Positions 1 through 6,476 of a stretch of DNA of 14,015 bases are shown piece by piece. This DNA is from Oscillospiraceae bacterium (lineage in GTDB: Bacteria; Bacillota; Clostridia; Oscillospirales; Oscillospiraceae). The DNA is taken from positions 1 to 14,015 of the forward strand of contig JAFOJR010000102.1 in assembly GCA_017420125.1 (NCBI GenBank), read 5' to 3'. The notes below the pieces were generated by a model, which saw only the letters and a list, made by a program, of their open reading frames with translations, was not told where the DNA came from and searched no databases. The position numbers and the translations under genes are program-made. Position 1 is the first letter of the stretch, and each line of letters begins with the position of its first letter.

Positions 1-19
1 AAATCGCAAAAATAAAAAG

Positions 20-49
20 AGCGCACCGCAGTTTTTCGGTGCGCTTTTT
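20..49 (-). terminator. Rho-independent terminator after the feo genes (probably bidirectional)
   Basis: An inverted repeat GCGCACCG (21-28) / CGGTGCGC (37-44) with an 8-base loop forms an 8-9 bp GC-rich stem. Read on the minus strand it is followed by TCTTTTTATTTTT, a good uridine tract, about 50 bases past the stop of the Cys-rich protein gene. On the plus strand it is followed by TTTTTCTTT, so it could also end transcripts entering from the left edge. Confidence 0.8.
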
Positions 50-96
50 CTTTGCAAGAAGGCGTTATGCAATCGTGTGTTGGAACATTGCTCTTT

Positions 97-261
97 CTAT
101 TTCTGGTGTCGGCAGCCACATCCGCCGCCACAGTTCTCAGCGCAGTTCTGACAATCCCCGCCGCAGGCAGCTCCTGCGAGTATGCGTCGGATGTGTCGTA
201 CAATCGTTGTCACCGCCCAGACAACCACCCCGGCAACCAAAAGATAAACTACATATTTCAT
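97..261 (-). CDS. FeoB-associated Cys-rich membrane protein, 54 aa
   Basis: A 54-residue protein, read directly from the minus strand. It begins MKYVVYLLVAGVVVWAV, a single hydrophobic segment (about residues 3-20), followed by a basic stretch (RHIRR) and a short cysteine-rich tail with C34, C38, C41, C45, C49 and C51, ending in K after a basic/His-containing RHQ. This layout (one N-terminal membrane helix, then a glycine/cysteine cluster) matches the small FeoB-associated Cys-rich membrane protein family. These proteins lie directly downstream of feoB and are thought to assist ferrous iron transport, perhaps by binding metal. Its ATG lies 12 bases after the feoB stop, and the ribosome site GAGGAG overlaps that stop, so it is almost certainly co-translated with feoB. 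The biochemical role of the family is not firmly established. Confidence 0.85.
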   Translation of the reverse strand: MKYVVYLLVAGVVVWAVTTIVRHIRRILAGAACGGDCQNCAENCGGGCGCRHQK

Positions 262-273
262 CTGTCTGCTCCT

Positions 274-2694
274 CTATCCCAGCCCCAGCAGGTGGCCGAT
301 CTGATACACCAGCAGAGAAACTACATAGGCCACTGTAATTTGCCAGCCGGCAGAAAACAACATCCATTTGGTGCTGTAAAGCTCTCTGCGCATTGTCGCC
401 ACCGCAGCCACACAGGGGACATACAACAAAACAAATACCAGAAACGAAAAGGCCGACAGGGGCGTAAACGTCACAGAGAGGGCCGAAGCGATGGCGCCGC
501 CGCCATCCAAAGTGGAGAAACCGTAAAATAACCCCATGGAGGACACCACGGCCTCTTTGGCAACCAGCCCCGTCAGCAGTGCAACTGCCGCCTGCCAGGC
601 GCCAAAGCCCAGCGGCGCCAAAAGGGGTGCCAGGAAGGACCCAATCTGTCCCAAAATGCTGTGCAGGCTGTTTTCCACCATCTGCAGCTGGAAATTGAAT
701 GATTGGAGGAACCACAGGACGACACTCATGGCCAGGATCAGCGTACCGGCCTTGACCAGAAAACCTCGCACCCGTTCCCAAACATGCAGCAGTGTGTTTT
801 TCAGCGTCGGCAGTCGATAGGGGGGAAGTTCCAGTACAAAGGGCGCCGGTTCTCCGCGAAACAGCGTTTTTTGAAACAATATGCCTGATCCGATTGCCAT
901 CAGCAGCCCCAGAACATAGAGAGAAAAAATCACAATGCCGCCAGTCCGGGCAAAAAATGCAGAGATCATAATGCCGTAAACCGGCAGGCGGGCGGAACAA
1001 CTCATAAACGGCACCAGCAAAATGGTCAGCCGCCGGTCCTTCTCGTTTTCCATTGTGCGGGCACCCATCACCGCAGGCACAGTGCATCCAAAGCCCATCA
1101 GCATGGGGATAAACGCTTTCCCCGAAAGACCAAACCGTCGCAGCAGCCGGTCCATAATAAACGCCGCCCGGGACATATAGCCGGAATCCTCCAGCAGAGA
1201 AAGGAATAAAAACAACAGGGCAATCTGCGGCAGAAACGTAAGCACACCGCCCACACCGGAAAGCATTCCGTCTACCACCAAACTGACTACCCATGGAACC
1301 ACGCCCCAGGCAGTGAGGCTGGTTTGAATCCAGTCGGCCAGCAGTCCGTTGACCAAATAGTCTACACCATCGGACAAAAAGGATCCTACCGGGCCAAAAG
1401 TAACAGCAAATACCAGCAGCATCATACACAGAAAAATGGGAATGGCCAAATATTTATGCGTTACAATTCTGTCAATCCGGAAGGAGCGGGAAACCGCATC
1501 GCCTTTGTTTCCGCGCTGCACTGTGTGCCGCACTACACCCTCAATGAAGCGATATCGGCTGTCTGCAATCAGCGTCTCTCTGTCTCCTAAGCGGTTGGAA
1601 GCTTCATATTCTGAAGCGATTTCCTCCACCTGCCGAGCCGCAGCGTCGTCCAGATGCAGCGCTTGTTCCACCAGCGCATCTCCTTCCAACAGCTTGACAG
1701 CCGCCCAGTGGGCTGGCAAACGGGCTTCATATGCCCGGTCGTGTACCAGTTCTCCAATCCGATGGTGGATGGCATGGGTAAAATCATCGTATAAATCATC
1801 CGGCTCAATGGTCACGCCCACATGCATTTGCCGGTGGGCAGCAGATAAAAGCTGTTCCAGATTTTTGCCGGCACGGGCAGAGATGGGGATCACCGGAATT
1901 CCCAGTTGCTTGGACAGCAGATCGTAGGAGATTTTATCACCCCGTTTTTCCATCTCATCCATAAAATTGACCGCTAAAATCATCGGCAGTTCCAGTTCCA
2001 AAAGCTGGACAGTTAAATACAGATTGCGTTCGATATTCGTCCCGTCTACAATATTGATGATGGCATCCGGTTTCTCTCCAATGATAAAATTTCGTGCTAC
2101 AATCTCCTCCATGGAGTATGGGGAAAGGGAATAGATCCCCGGCAAATCTACAATGGTAACAGTATTACCGTCTACCGTTGTTTTGCCTTCTTTTTTTTCC
2201 ACCGTAACCCCCGGCCAATTTCCCACATATTGGTTGGAACCGGTGAGGGCATTGAACAGTGTTGTTTTTCCGCTGTTGGGATTGCCCACCAGGGCAATTT
2301 TCATTTCCCGCTGATCATGTCCTGCATAGGAAGGGGTTTGGCTGTGAACCTCTGCTTCATGACCATGGTCCTCCCGCATCCGCCGCAGTACCGCTTCATC
2401 GGGGATTCGTTGGTTCATCGAGAGGACAGGAGACTGTTTGTCTGATACGTTTTCCGCCGTGGGCGGGCAAACCAGAATCTGATTTGCATCCTCCCGTCGG
2501 AGAGACAACTCGTATCCCCGCAGATTCACTTCAATCGGATCGCCAAAGGGGGCAATCTTCCGCACTGCAACAAGAGTTCCCGGGGTCAGCCCCATATCGA
2601 TCAGGCGGCGGCGAATGGGCCCCTGGCGCGTCCCCACATGGGTAATAACGCCTGATTCTCCCGGCGCCAGGTGTTCCAGCGTCCGCTCCGCCAT
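274..2694 (-). CDS. feoB: Ferrous iron transport protein, FeoA domain fused to FeoB
   Basis: This is a GTP-gated Fe(II) importer of the inner membrane, about 806 residues. Residues 8-75 form a FeoA-type SH3 domain (PGESGVITHVG ... RRRLIDMGLTPG). A linker (about 80-130) contains HGHEAEVH and GHD. The FeoB G domain follows: G1 GNPNSGKT (137-144), switch T164 in WPGVTVEKK, G3 DLPG (183-186), G4 NFMD (243-246) and G5 SAR (272-274). After the helical regulatory part comes a polytopic membrane domain holding the FeoB gate motifs GCTVPA (536-541) and SCSARLPVY (565-573). The ATG at 2694 is preceded by GGAG with 6 bases of spacing and gives an N-terminus typical of FeoA. A TTG start at 2727 (GTGAGGAAAG directly upstream) would add 11 residues. 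FeoA and FeoB are usually separate genes, but fusions are known in Clostridia. Feo genes are commonly Fur- or DtxR-regulated, but no clear operator was seen. Confidence 0.93.
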   Translation of the reverse strand: MAERTLEHLAPGESGVITHVGTRQGPIRRRLIDMGLTPGTLVAVRKIAPFGDPIEVNLRGYELSLRREDANQILVCPPTAENVSDKQSPVLSMNQRIPDEAVLRRMREDHGHEAEVHSQTPSYAGHDQREMKIALVGNPNSGKTTLFNALTGSNQYVGNWPGVTVEKKEGKTTVDGNTVTIVDLPGIYSLSPYSMEEIVARNFIIGEKPDAIINIVDGTNIERNLYLTVQLLELELPMILAVNFMDEMEKRGDKISYDLLSKQLGIPVIPISARAGKNLEQLLSAAHRQMHVGVTIEPDDLYDDFTHAIHHRIGELVHDRAYEARLPAHWAAVKLLEGDALVEQALHLDDAAARQVEEIASEYEASNRLGDRETLIADSRYRFIEGVVRHTVQRGNKGDAVSRSFRIDRIVTHKYLAIPIFLCMMLLVFAVTFGPVGSFLSDGVDYLVNGLLADWIQTSLTAWGVVPWVVSLVVDGMLSGVGGVLTFLPQIALLFLFLSLLEDSGYMSRAAFIMDRLLRRFGLSGKAFIPMLMGFGCTVPAVMGARTMENEKDRRLTILLVPFMSCSARLPVYGIMISAFFARTGGIVIFSLYVLGLLMAIGSGILFQKTLFRGEPAPFVLELPPYRLPTLKNTLLHVWERVRGFLVKAGTLILAMSVVLWFLQSFNFQLQMVENSLHSILGQIGSFLAPLLAPLGFGAWQAAVALLTGLVAKEAVVSSMGLFYGFSTLDGGGAIASALSVTFTPLSAFSFLVFVLLYVPCVAAVATMRRELYSTKWMLFSAGWQITVAYVVSLLVYQIGHLLGLG

Positions 2695-2757
2695 TTTTTG
2701 CTCCAACGCCGCTTTGTATTCCTTCAACTTTCCTCACATCCTCAAACGAAACCCTTC

Positions 2758-2781
2758 CCGACAGCTTTTCGCTGCTGTCGG
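2758..2781 (-). other. Hairpin in the leader between the C_GCAxxG_C_C gene and feoAB
   Basis: CCGACAGC (2758-2765) pairs with GCTGTCGG (2774-2781) around an 8-base loop. On the minus strand the 3' side is GAAGGGTTTCG, with no uridine run, so it is not a convincing terminator. It sits about 65 bases before the feoAB start and could be a transcript-processing or stability element. No function is assigned. Confidence 0.4.
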
Positions 2782-2846
2782 CGATTCTTTCGTCATCCTT
2801 TCAAAATAACAGGCGGGGGTTGTAAATAAAACCCGGGGAAACCCTC

Positions 2847-3341
2847 TTATTCCTGCCCTTCACAAAGATATTTGGCTGCCAGCCCTGCCGCAAATGTAAT
2901 CATCTGCATACAGCTTCTCTTTCGCTCTTTGCCTTCAAAGTCGCCATGGCGGTCGGTCAACTCGCTGCAGGTGATGGAGCCATACTGGGTTTTAAAATCA
3001 TCCACCATTCTGCGAAATACAGGATATACCTCTTGTTGAAGTTGCTGTACCCGCTGTGCCATCTCTTCCCGTTCCAGCGGGTTGGCCCGGCCGGAAACGG
3101 CGCCCACTGCCATAACCGCACCGGAGACGGCGCCGCAGGTATGTTTTGTCATGCCGATCCCGCCGCCAAAACCGGAAGACAACGCCACAATTCCCGGCGG
3201 AAACTGAGGAAGCAGACCGCCATCAATACAGGCGCGCAACACAGCTTCTGCACAGTTGAACCCGGTTTTAAAATTATTCTTTGCCAATGCGGAAACGGTT
3301 TCCTGGATTTCCTCCACAGGTCTGGAGTCCATTTGTACCAC
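2847..3341 (-). CDS. C_GCAxxG_C_C family putative redox-active protein
   Basis: A small soluble protein of about 164 residues with the layout of the C_GCAxxG_C_C family: GFNCAEAVLRAC near the N-terminus (C30, C38), a glycine-rich SSGFGGGIG segment, TCGAVSGAVMAVG (C69), then conserved single cysteines C125 (ITCSEL), C144 and C160. The family is predicted to be redox-active or to bind a metal cofactor; no reaction is established. The start is uncertain. An ATG at 3383 would give 178 residues but has no ribosome site and would coincide with the likely transcription start. A GTG at 3341 has AGAGAGG 12 bases upstream and gives the usual N-terminal length; ATG 3332 is also possible. The gene is upstream of feoAB on the same strand with about 150 bases between, so it may share a transcript with iron uptake. 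It is divergent from the NAD-salvage pair. Confidence 0.8.
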   Translation of the reverse strand: MVQMDSRPVEEIQETVSALAKNNFKTGFNCAEAVLRACIDGGLLPQFPPGIVALSSGFGGGIGMTKHTCGAVSGAVMAVGAVSGRANPLEREEMAQRVQQLQQEVYPVFRRMVDDFKTQYGSITCSELTDRHGDFEGKERKRSCMQMITFAAGLAAKYLCEGQE

Positions 3342-3389
3342 GATCGCACACATCCTCTCTCGTTGATTTGCTTTGTTTTGCATTCACTC

Positions 3390-3418
3390 ATATTCTATTC
3401 GGTTTTCTTATCATACAA
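3390..3418 (-). promoter_or_regulatory. Weak candidate promoter for the C_GCAxxG_C_C gene
   Basis: On the minus strand, TTGTAT (3413-3418) is followed after 15 bases by TAGAAT, or after 17 bases by GAATAT, in an AT-rich stretch. Neither pairing is close to consensus in both box and spacing. It is placed suitably between the divergent genes and would start transcription near 3383. Confidence 0.3.
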
Positions 3419-3509
3419 TATCCGTCGCCTTCCTGCAAGCGGGAAAGCGGCTTTTGTTTCGATGTGGAAAAAGAAATATGTGAACTGCGGAGAAAGCCCG
3501 CTGGAATGC

Positions 3510-3538
3510 TTGCATTTTTGAAAAAAAGGGAATATACT
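3510..3538 (+). promoter_or_regulatory. Sigma-A type promoter for the NAD-salvage pair
   Basis: TTGCAT (3510-3515), a 17-base spacer, and TATACT (3533-3538), each box close to the vegetative consensus. Transcription would begin near 3545, giving a leader of about 54 bases before the hydrolase gene. That leader can fold a small bulged hairpin (AAAT-C-TCCC 3553-3561 with GGGAATTT 3573-3580) just upstream of the AGGAGG at 3585-3590. Confidence 0.75.
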
Positions 3539-3598
3539 ATTGAAAAGATGCAAAATCTCCCCTGTTTTCAATGGGAATTTGTACAGGAGGCCCGAACC

Positions 3599-4129
3599 AT
3601 GAAAACGCTTCTGGTTGTGGTGGATTATCAAGTGGATTTTGTCTGCGGCACATTGGGTTTTGACGGTGCAGCCCAGTTGGATGACCGCATTTGCCAGGCC
3701 ATCCGCCGACAGCGGCAGGCCGGCGGCGACGTCTGCTTCACGTTGGACTCCCACAGCGAATCCTATCTGGAAACCCAGGAGGGGCGCAATCTTCCCGTTT
3801 TACACTGTGTAAAACATACGCCGGGTTGGGCGCTGTTTGGCTCCGTGGCCGCGCTGCGCCGGGAATCCGACCCGATATTTGAAAAACAAACCTTTGGCAG
3901 CCTGTCTTTGGCAGAATATGTACGAAAAATCGGATATGACCAGATCACCCTTGTGGGGCTGGTATCCAATATGTGCGTTTTGTCTAACGCTGTGCTGGTC
4001 AAATCTGCATTGCCGGAAGCGCAGATCTGTGTTGATTGTGCCTGCACCGCCAGTTTCGACGCAGGTTTGCACGAAAAAGCCCTGGATATTTTAGAGGGCC
4101 TTCAAATCCAGCTTTTAAACCGCGGTTGA
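3599..4129 (+). CDS. Nicotinamidase-like cysteine hydrolase (isochorismatase fold)
   Basis: A 176-residue protein of the cysteine hydrolase/isochorismatase family. It starts MKTLLVVVDYQVDF. The expected catalytic triad is visible: D9 (VVDYQ), K96 (IFEKQTFGS) and C126 (LVSNMCVLSN). D50, H52 and H69 (LDSH ... LHCVKHTPG) fit the nicotinamidase metal-binding region. The likely reaction is nicotinamide to nicotinate plus ammonia, because the next gene 35 bases downstream is nicotinate phosphoribosyltransferase, which uses the product. The substrate is inferred from context: the family also includes isochorismatases, ureidoacrylate hydrolases and other amidases, and VSNMCV replaces the more usual TDxCV around the nucleophile. 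The ATG at 3599 has AGGAGG 8 bases upstream and the promoter at 3510-3538 before it. The open frame extends upstream, but those residues are not family-like. Confidence 0.83.
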   Translation: MKTLLVVVDYQVDFVCGTLGFDGAAQLDDRICQAIRRQRQAGGDVCFTLDSHSESYLETQEGRNLPVLHCVKHTPGWALFGSVAALRRESDPIFEKQTFGSLSLAEYVRKIGYDQITLVGLVSNMCVLSNAVLVKSALPEAQICVDCACTASFDAGLHEKALDILEGLQIQLLNRG

Positions 4130-4164
4130 TTATCTATCCGGCAATAGTGAAAGGACAGATTCAT

Positions 4165-5613
4165 ATGAAACCGGAAAATTATACCATGCTTTGCGACTTC
4201 TATGAGCTCACCATGGCCAATGGCTATTTCCAAAACAGCATTCGTGACCGGGTCACCTATTTTGACGTGTTTTTCCGCAAGGTGCCGGACAACGGCGGTT
4301 TTGCCATTGCCGCAGGACTGGAACAGGTCATTGACTATATTCAGAACCTTCGATTCACAGAGGATGATATCCGTTATCTGCGCCAAAAAGGCGGCTTTTC
4401 GGAAGACTTTCTGGATTATTTGAAAAATTTCCAGTTCACCGGTGATATTTACTCTGTTCCGGAAGGAACACCCATCTTTCCGAGCGAGCCCATTTTGACC
4501 GTGCGCGCTCCTGCCATCCAGGCCCAATTTATCGAAACTTATGTGCTGCTCACACTCAACCATCAATCATTGATCGCCACCAAGGCCAACCGAATTGTCC
4601 GTGCGGCAGAAGGCCGTCCGGTTTCTGAATTTGGTTCCCGCCGGGCACAGGGGGCCGACGGTGCCATTCTGGGCGCCAGAGCGTCCTACATCGCCGGGTG
4701 CGCCAGCAGCGCCTGCACTGTGGCAGACCAGCTCTATCAAGTACCTGCCAGCGGTACAATGGCACATTCTTGGGTTCAGATGTTCCCCGATGAGTACACA
4801 GCTTTTAAAACGTATTGCGAGCTGTACCCTCACAACAGCACTCTGCTGGTGGATACATACAACGTTTTAAAATCCGGCGTGCCCAACGCGATTCGTGCCT
4901 TCCAAGAGGTGCTTCTCCCTCAGGGAATCACAAAATGCGCCATCCGGCTGGACTCCGGCGACCTCACCTATCTGTCCCGCCGGGCCCGGGAAATGCTGGA
5001 CGAAGCCGGCCTGACAGAATGTAAAATCGTCGCTTCCAACTCTTTGGACGAATATCTGATTCGGGATCTGCTGCTGCAGGACGCCAAGATCGACGCGTTC
5101 GGCGTAGGGGAGCGCATGATCACCTCCAAAAGCGAGCCGGTCTTTGGCGGTGTATATAAACTGGCTGCCATTGAGGACGACCAGGGCAATATTATCCCAA
5201 AGATCAAAGTCAGTGAAAACGCATCGAAAATTACCAATCCCCACTTTAAACGGGTATACCGTCTGTTTGAGCGGCGCAGCGGGAAAGCCATTGCGGATCT
5301 GATCTGCGTCCATGACGAAACGATTGATGTAAATGAACCTATGGAACTGTTTGATCCCAACGCCGTTTGGAAGCGAACCACAGTGACCAAATTTGAGGCC
5401 AAAGAGCTGTTGGTTCCCATTTTTGAAAAGGGGAAACTGGTTTATTCGCCGCCCTCCATTCAGGAAATTCGCCAATACTGCAAAGAGCAGGTGGACCTTT
5501 TGTGGGACGAAGTAAAGCGGTTTGAAAATCCGCACACTTATTATGTGGATTTATCCCGCCGCCTGTGGAATATCAAACAGGAGCTCTTGGCAAACAGCGG
5601 ACGGTTTCTGTAA
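4165..5613 (+). CDS. pncB: Nicotinate phosphoribosyltransferase
   Basis: A cytosolic enzyme of 482 residues making nicotinate mononucleotide from nicotinate and PRPP with ATP, the entry step of the Preiss-Handler NAD salvage route. Visible hallmarks are LCDFYELTMANGYF at the N-terminus, YFDVFFRKVPDNGGFAIAAG (32-51), SEFGSRRAQGADGA (154-167), GTMAHSWVQMF (197-207) with H201 as the likely phosphorylated histidine, LLVDTYN (227-233) and IRLDSGDL (260-267) for phosphoribosyl binding. Length matches the Bacillus/Clostridium type. The ATG at 4165 has AAAGGA 9 bases upstream; the frame is open further 5' but those residues overlap the preceding gene. It is co-transcribed with the hydrolase upstream and ended by the terminator at 5680-5714. 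Confidence 0.95.
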   Translation: MKPENYTMLCDFYELTMANGYFQNSIRDRVTYFDVFFRKVPDNGGFAIAAGLEQVIDYIQNLRFTEDDIRYLRQKGGFSEDFLDYLKNFQFTGDIYSVPEGTPIFPSEPILTVRAPAIQAQFIETYVLLTLNHQSLIATKANRIVRAAEGRPVSEFGSRRAQGADGAILGARASYIAGCASSACTVADQLYQVPASGTMAHSWVQMFPDEYTAFKTYCELYPHNSTLLVDTYNVLKSGVPNAIRAFQEVLLPQGITKCAIRLDSGDLTYLSRRAREMLDEAGLTECKIVASNSLDEYLIRDLLLQDAKIDAFGVGERMITSKSEPVFGGVYKLAAIEDDQGNIIPKIKVSENASKITNPHFKRVYRLFERRSGKAIADLICVHDETIDVNEPMELFDPNAVWKRTTVTKFEAKELLVPIFEKGKLVYSPPSIQEIRQYCKEQVDLLWDEVKRFENPHTYYVDLSRRLWNIKQELLANSGRFL

Positions 5614-5679
5614 ATCGTTCTGAGGAAAAAGGAACTGCTGTTATCAGCTGATCTATAAAAAATAAATCATACCACTTTG

Positions 5680-5714
5680 GGAAACGACTGCTTTATACAG
5701 TCGTTTCCTTTTTT
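5680..5714 (+). terminator. Rho-independent terminator after pncB
   Basis: GGAAACGACTG (5680-5690) pairs perfectly with CAGTCGTTTCC (5698-5708) around the loop CTTTATA, followed by TTTTTT. It lies about 65 bases after the pncB stop and ends the NAD-salvage operon. Confidence 0.92.
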
Positions 5715-5796
5715 CACCCCTGTAAGAACCTATATCTTCAAATGGAATCAGCAGGGAAGCGGGACCCATGTCAGAACCGGCAGTGTTCATTTGTTT

Positions 5797-5839
5797 AAAA
5801 AACGCATCTTTGGCATTAAGCGCCAAAGATGCGTTTTTT
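5797..5839 (-). terminator. Bidirectional terminator after the flavodoxin-fold oxidoreductase
   Basis: AACGCATCTTTGGC (5801-5814) pairs with GCCAAAGATGCGTT (5822-5835), extended by flanking A and T runs to about 18 bp, around a 7-base loop. On the minus strand the uridine tract follows directly, 7 bases past the oxidoreductase stop. On the plus strand there is a T7 run, so it may also back up the pncB terminator. Between the two terminators (5715-5796) nothing else was recognised. Confidence 0.9.
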
Positions 5840-5845
5840 TATTTC

Positions 5846-6436
5846 CTATTTTTCTTGGGAAAGCCGTGTCAGCAGCGTTCGGGCGAATGCCCGGGCCTGC
5901 TGCTCCTTTTCTTCGGTCATAAATTCTGTGTGATACCCTTCGTCCCGGGCAAAGAAATGCCCTTGATAGGAAAGCTTGGAGTGCCTGCAGTATGCCTCCA
6001 TGCCCCGTTCAAACAATACAGCGCTTTTTTCTTCCGGATATCCCCCGGTGAGAAACAGGGCGCAGGGCTTGTCCCGCCACAAAGCATTCCCTCTCTTTTT
6101 GCCGTAATACTTGTTCATCCCATAAACCAAACGATCCAGCATGGCTTTCATGGGTGCGGTACAAAACCAGGCATAGATAGGAGTGGCAAGCACCATGCAG
6201 TCCGCCGCCAAAATATGTTCGGCAAGATCTGCCATGTCATCCTGCTGCACACAGCCAAAGCGGTCTGGCACATCCTGACAGACCCGGCAGGCCAAGCAGG
6301 GGAGAATCTTTTTCTCATACAGCCAAAACACTTCTGTTTCGTGGCCTGCCTGCTGAACTTCCTCCAAAAACGGACGCAGCACTCCCATGGTGTGTCCTTC
6401 CCGCTTGGGGCTCCCCATTAAAACACAAACCTGCAT
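5846..6436 (-). CDS. NAD(P)H-dependent FMN reductase / flavodoxin-fold oxidoreductase
   Basis: A 196-residue protein of the flavodoxin-like NADPH-dependent FMN reductase family. The N-terminus QVCVLMGSPKREGHT (2-16) is the FMN phosphate-binding loop. LPCLACRVC (C47, C50, C53) with C62 resembles the cysteine cluster of iron-sulfur-flavoprotein-like reductases. ATPIYAWFCTAPMKAMLDR (84-102) is the flavin-contacting segment. The likely role is electron transfer from NAD(P)H to flavin or an unknown acceptor; the substrate cannot be told. ATG 6436 has AGGGAGG 8 bases upstream. A longer frame to 6505 would overlap aspS and is unlikely. It lies 40 bases after the aspS stop on the same strand with no terminator seen between, so it may be read through from hisS-aspS. 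Confidence 0.82.
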   Translation of the reverse strand: MQVCVLMGSPKREGHTMGVLRPFLEEVQQAGHETEVFWLYEKKILPCLACRVCQDVPDRFGCVQQDDMADLAEHILAADCMVLATPIYAWFCTAPMKAMLDRLVYGMNKYYGKKRGNALWRDKPCALFLTGGYPEEKSAVLFERGMEAYCRHSKLSYQGHFFARDEGYHTEFMTEEKEQQARAFARTLLTRLSQEK

Positions 6437-6476
6437 CTGTGGTGCCTCCCTTCTGGTTTCCCCGGTCGGAAGCGCC

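Noticed and set aside
137..1429. A 430-codon minus-strand frame overlapping feoB
   Set aside because: It lies out of frame inside the well-supported feoB and contains no family motifs; it is a shadow frame in GC-rich sequence.
2728..2801. A possible 20-codon leader peptide before feoAB (ATG after AAAGG, ending at the feoAB ribosome site)
   Set aside because: The AAAGG abuts the ATG with no spacing and the peptide has no run of regulatory codons; not enough support.
4036..4164. Upstream extension of pncB by 43 residues
   Set aside because: It overlaps the end of the hydrolase gene, is unlike the family N-terminus, and the ATG at 4165 has its own ribosome site.
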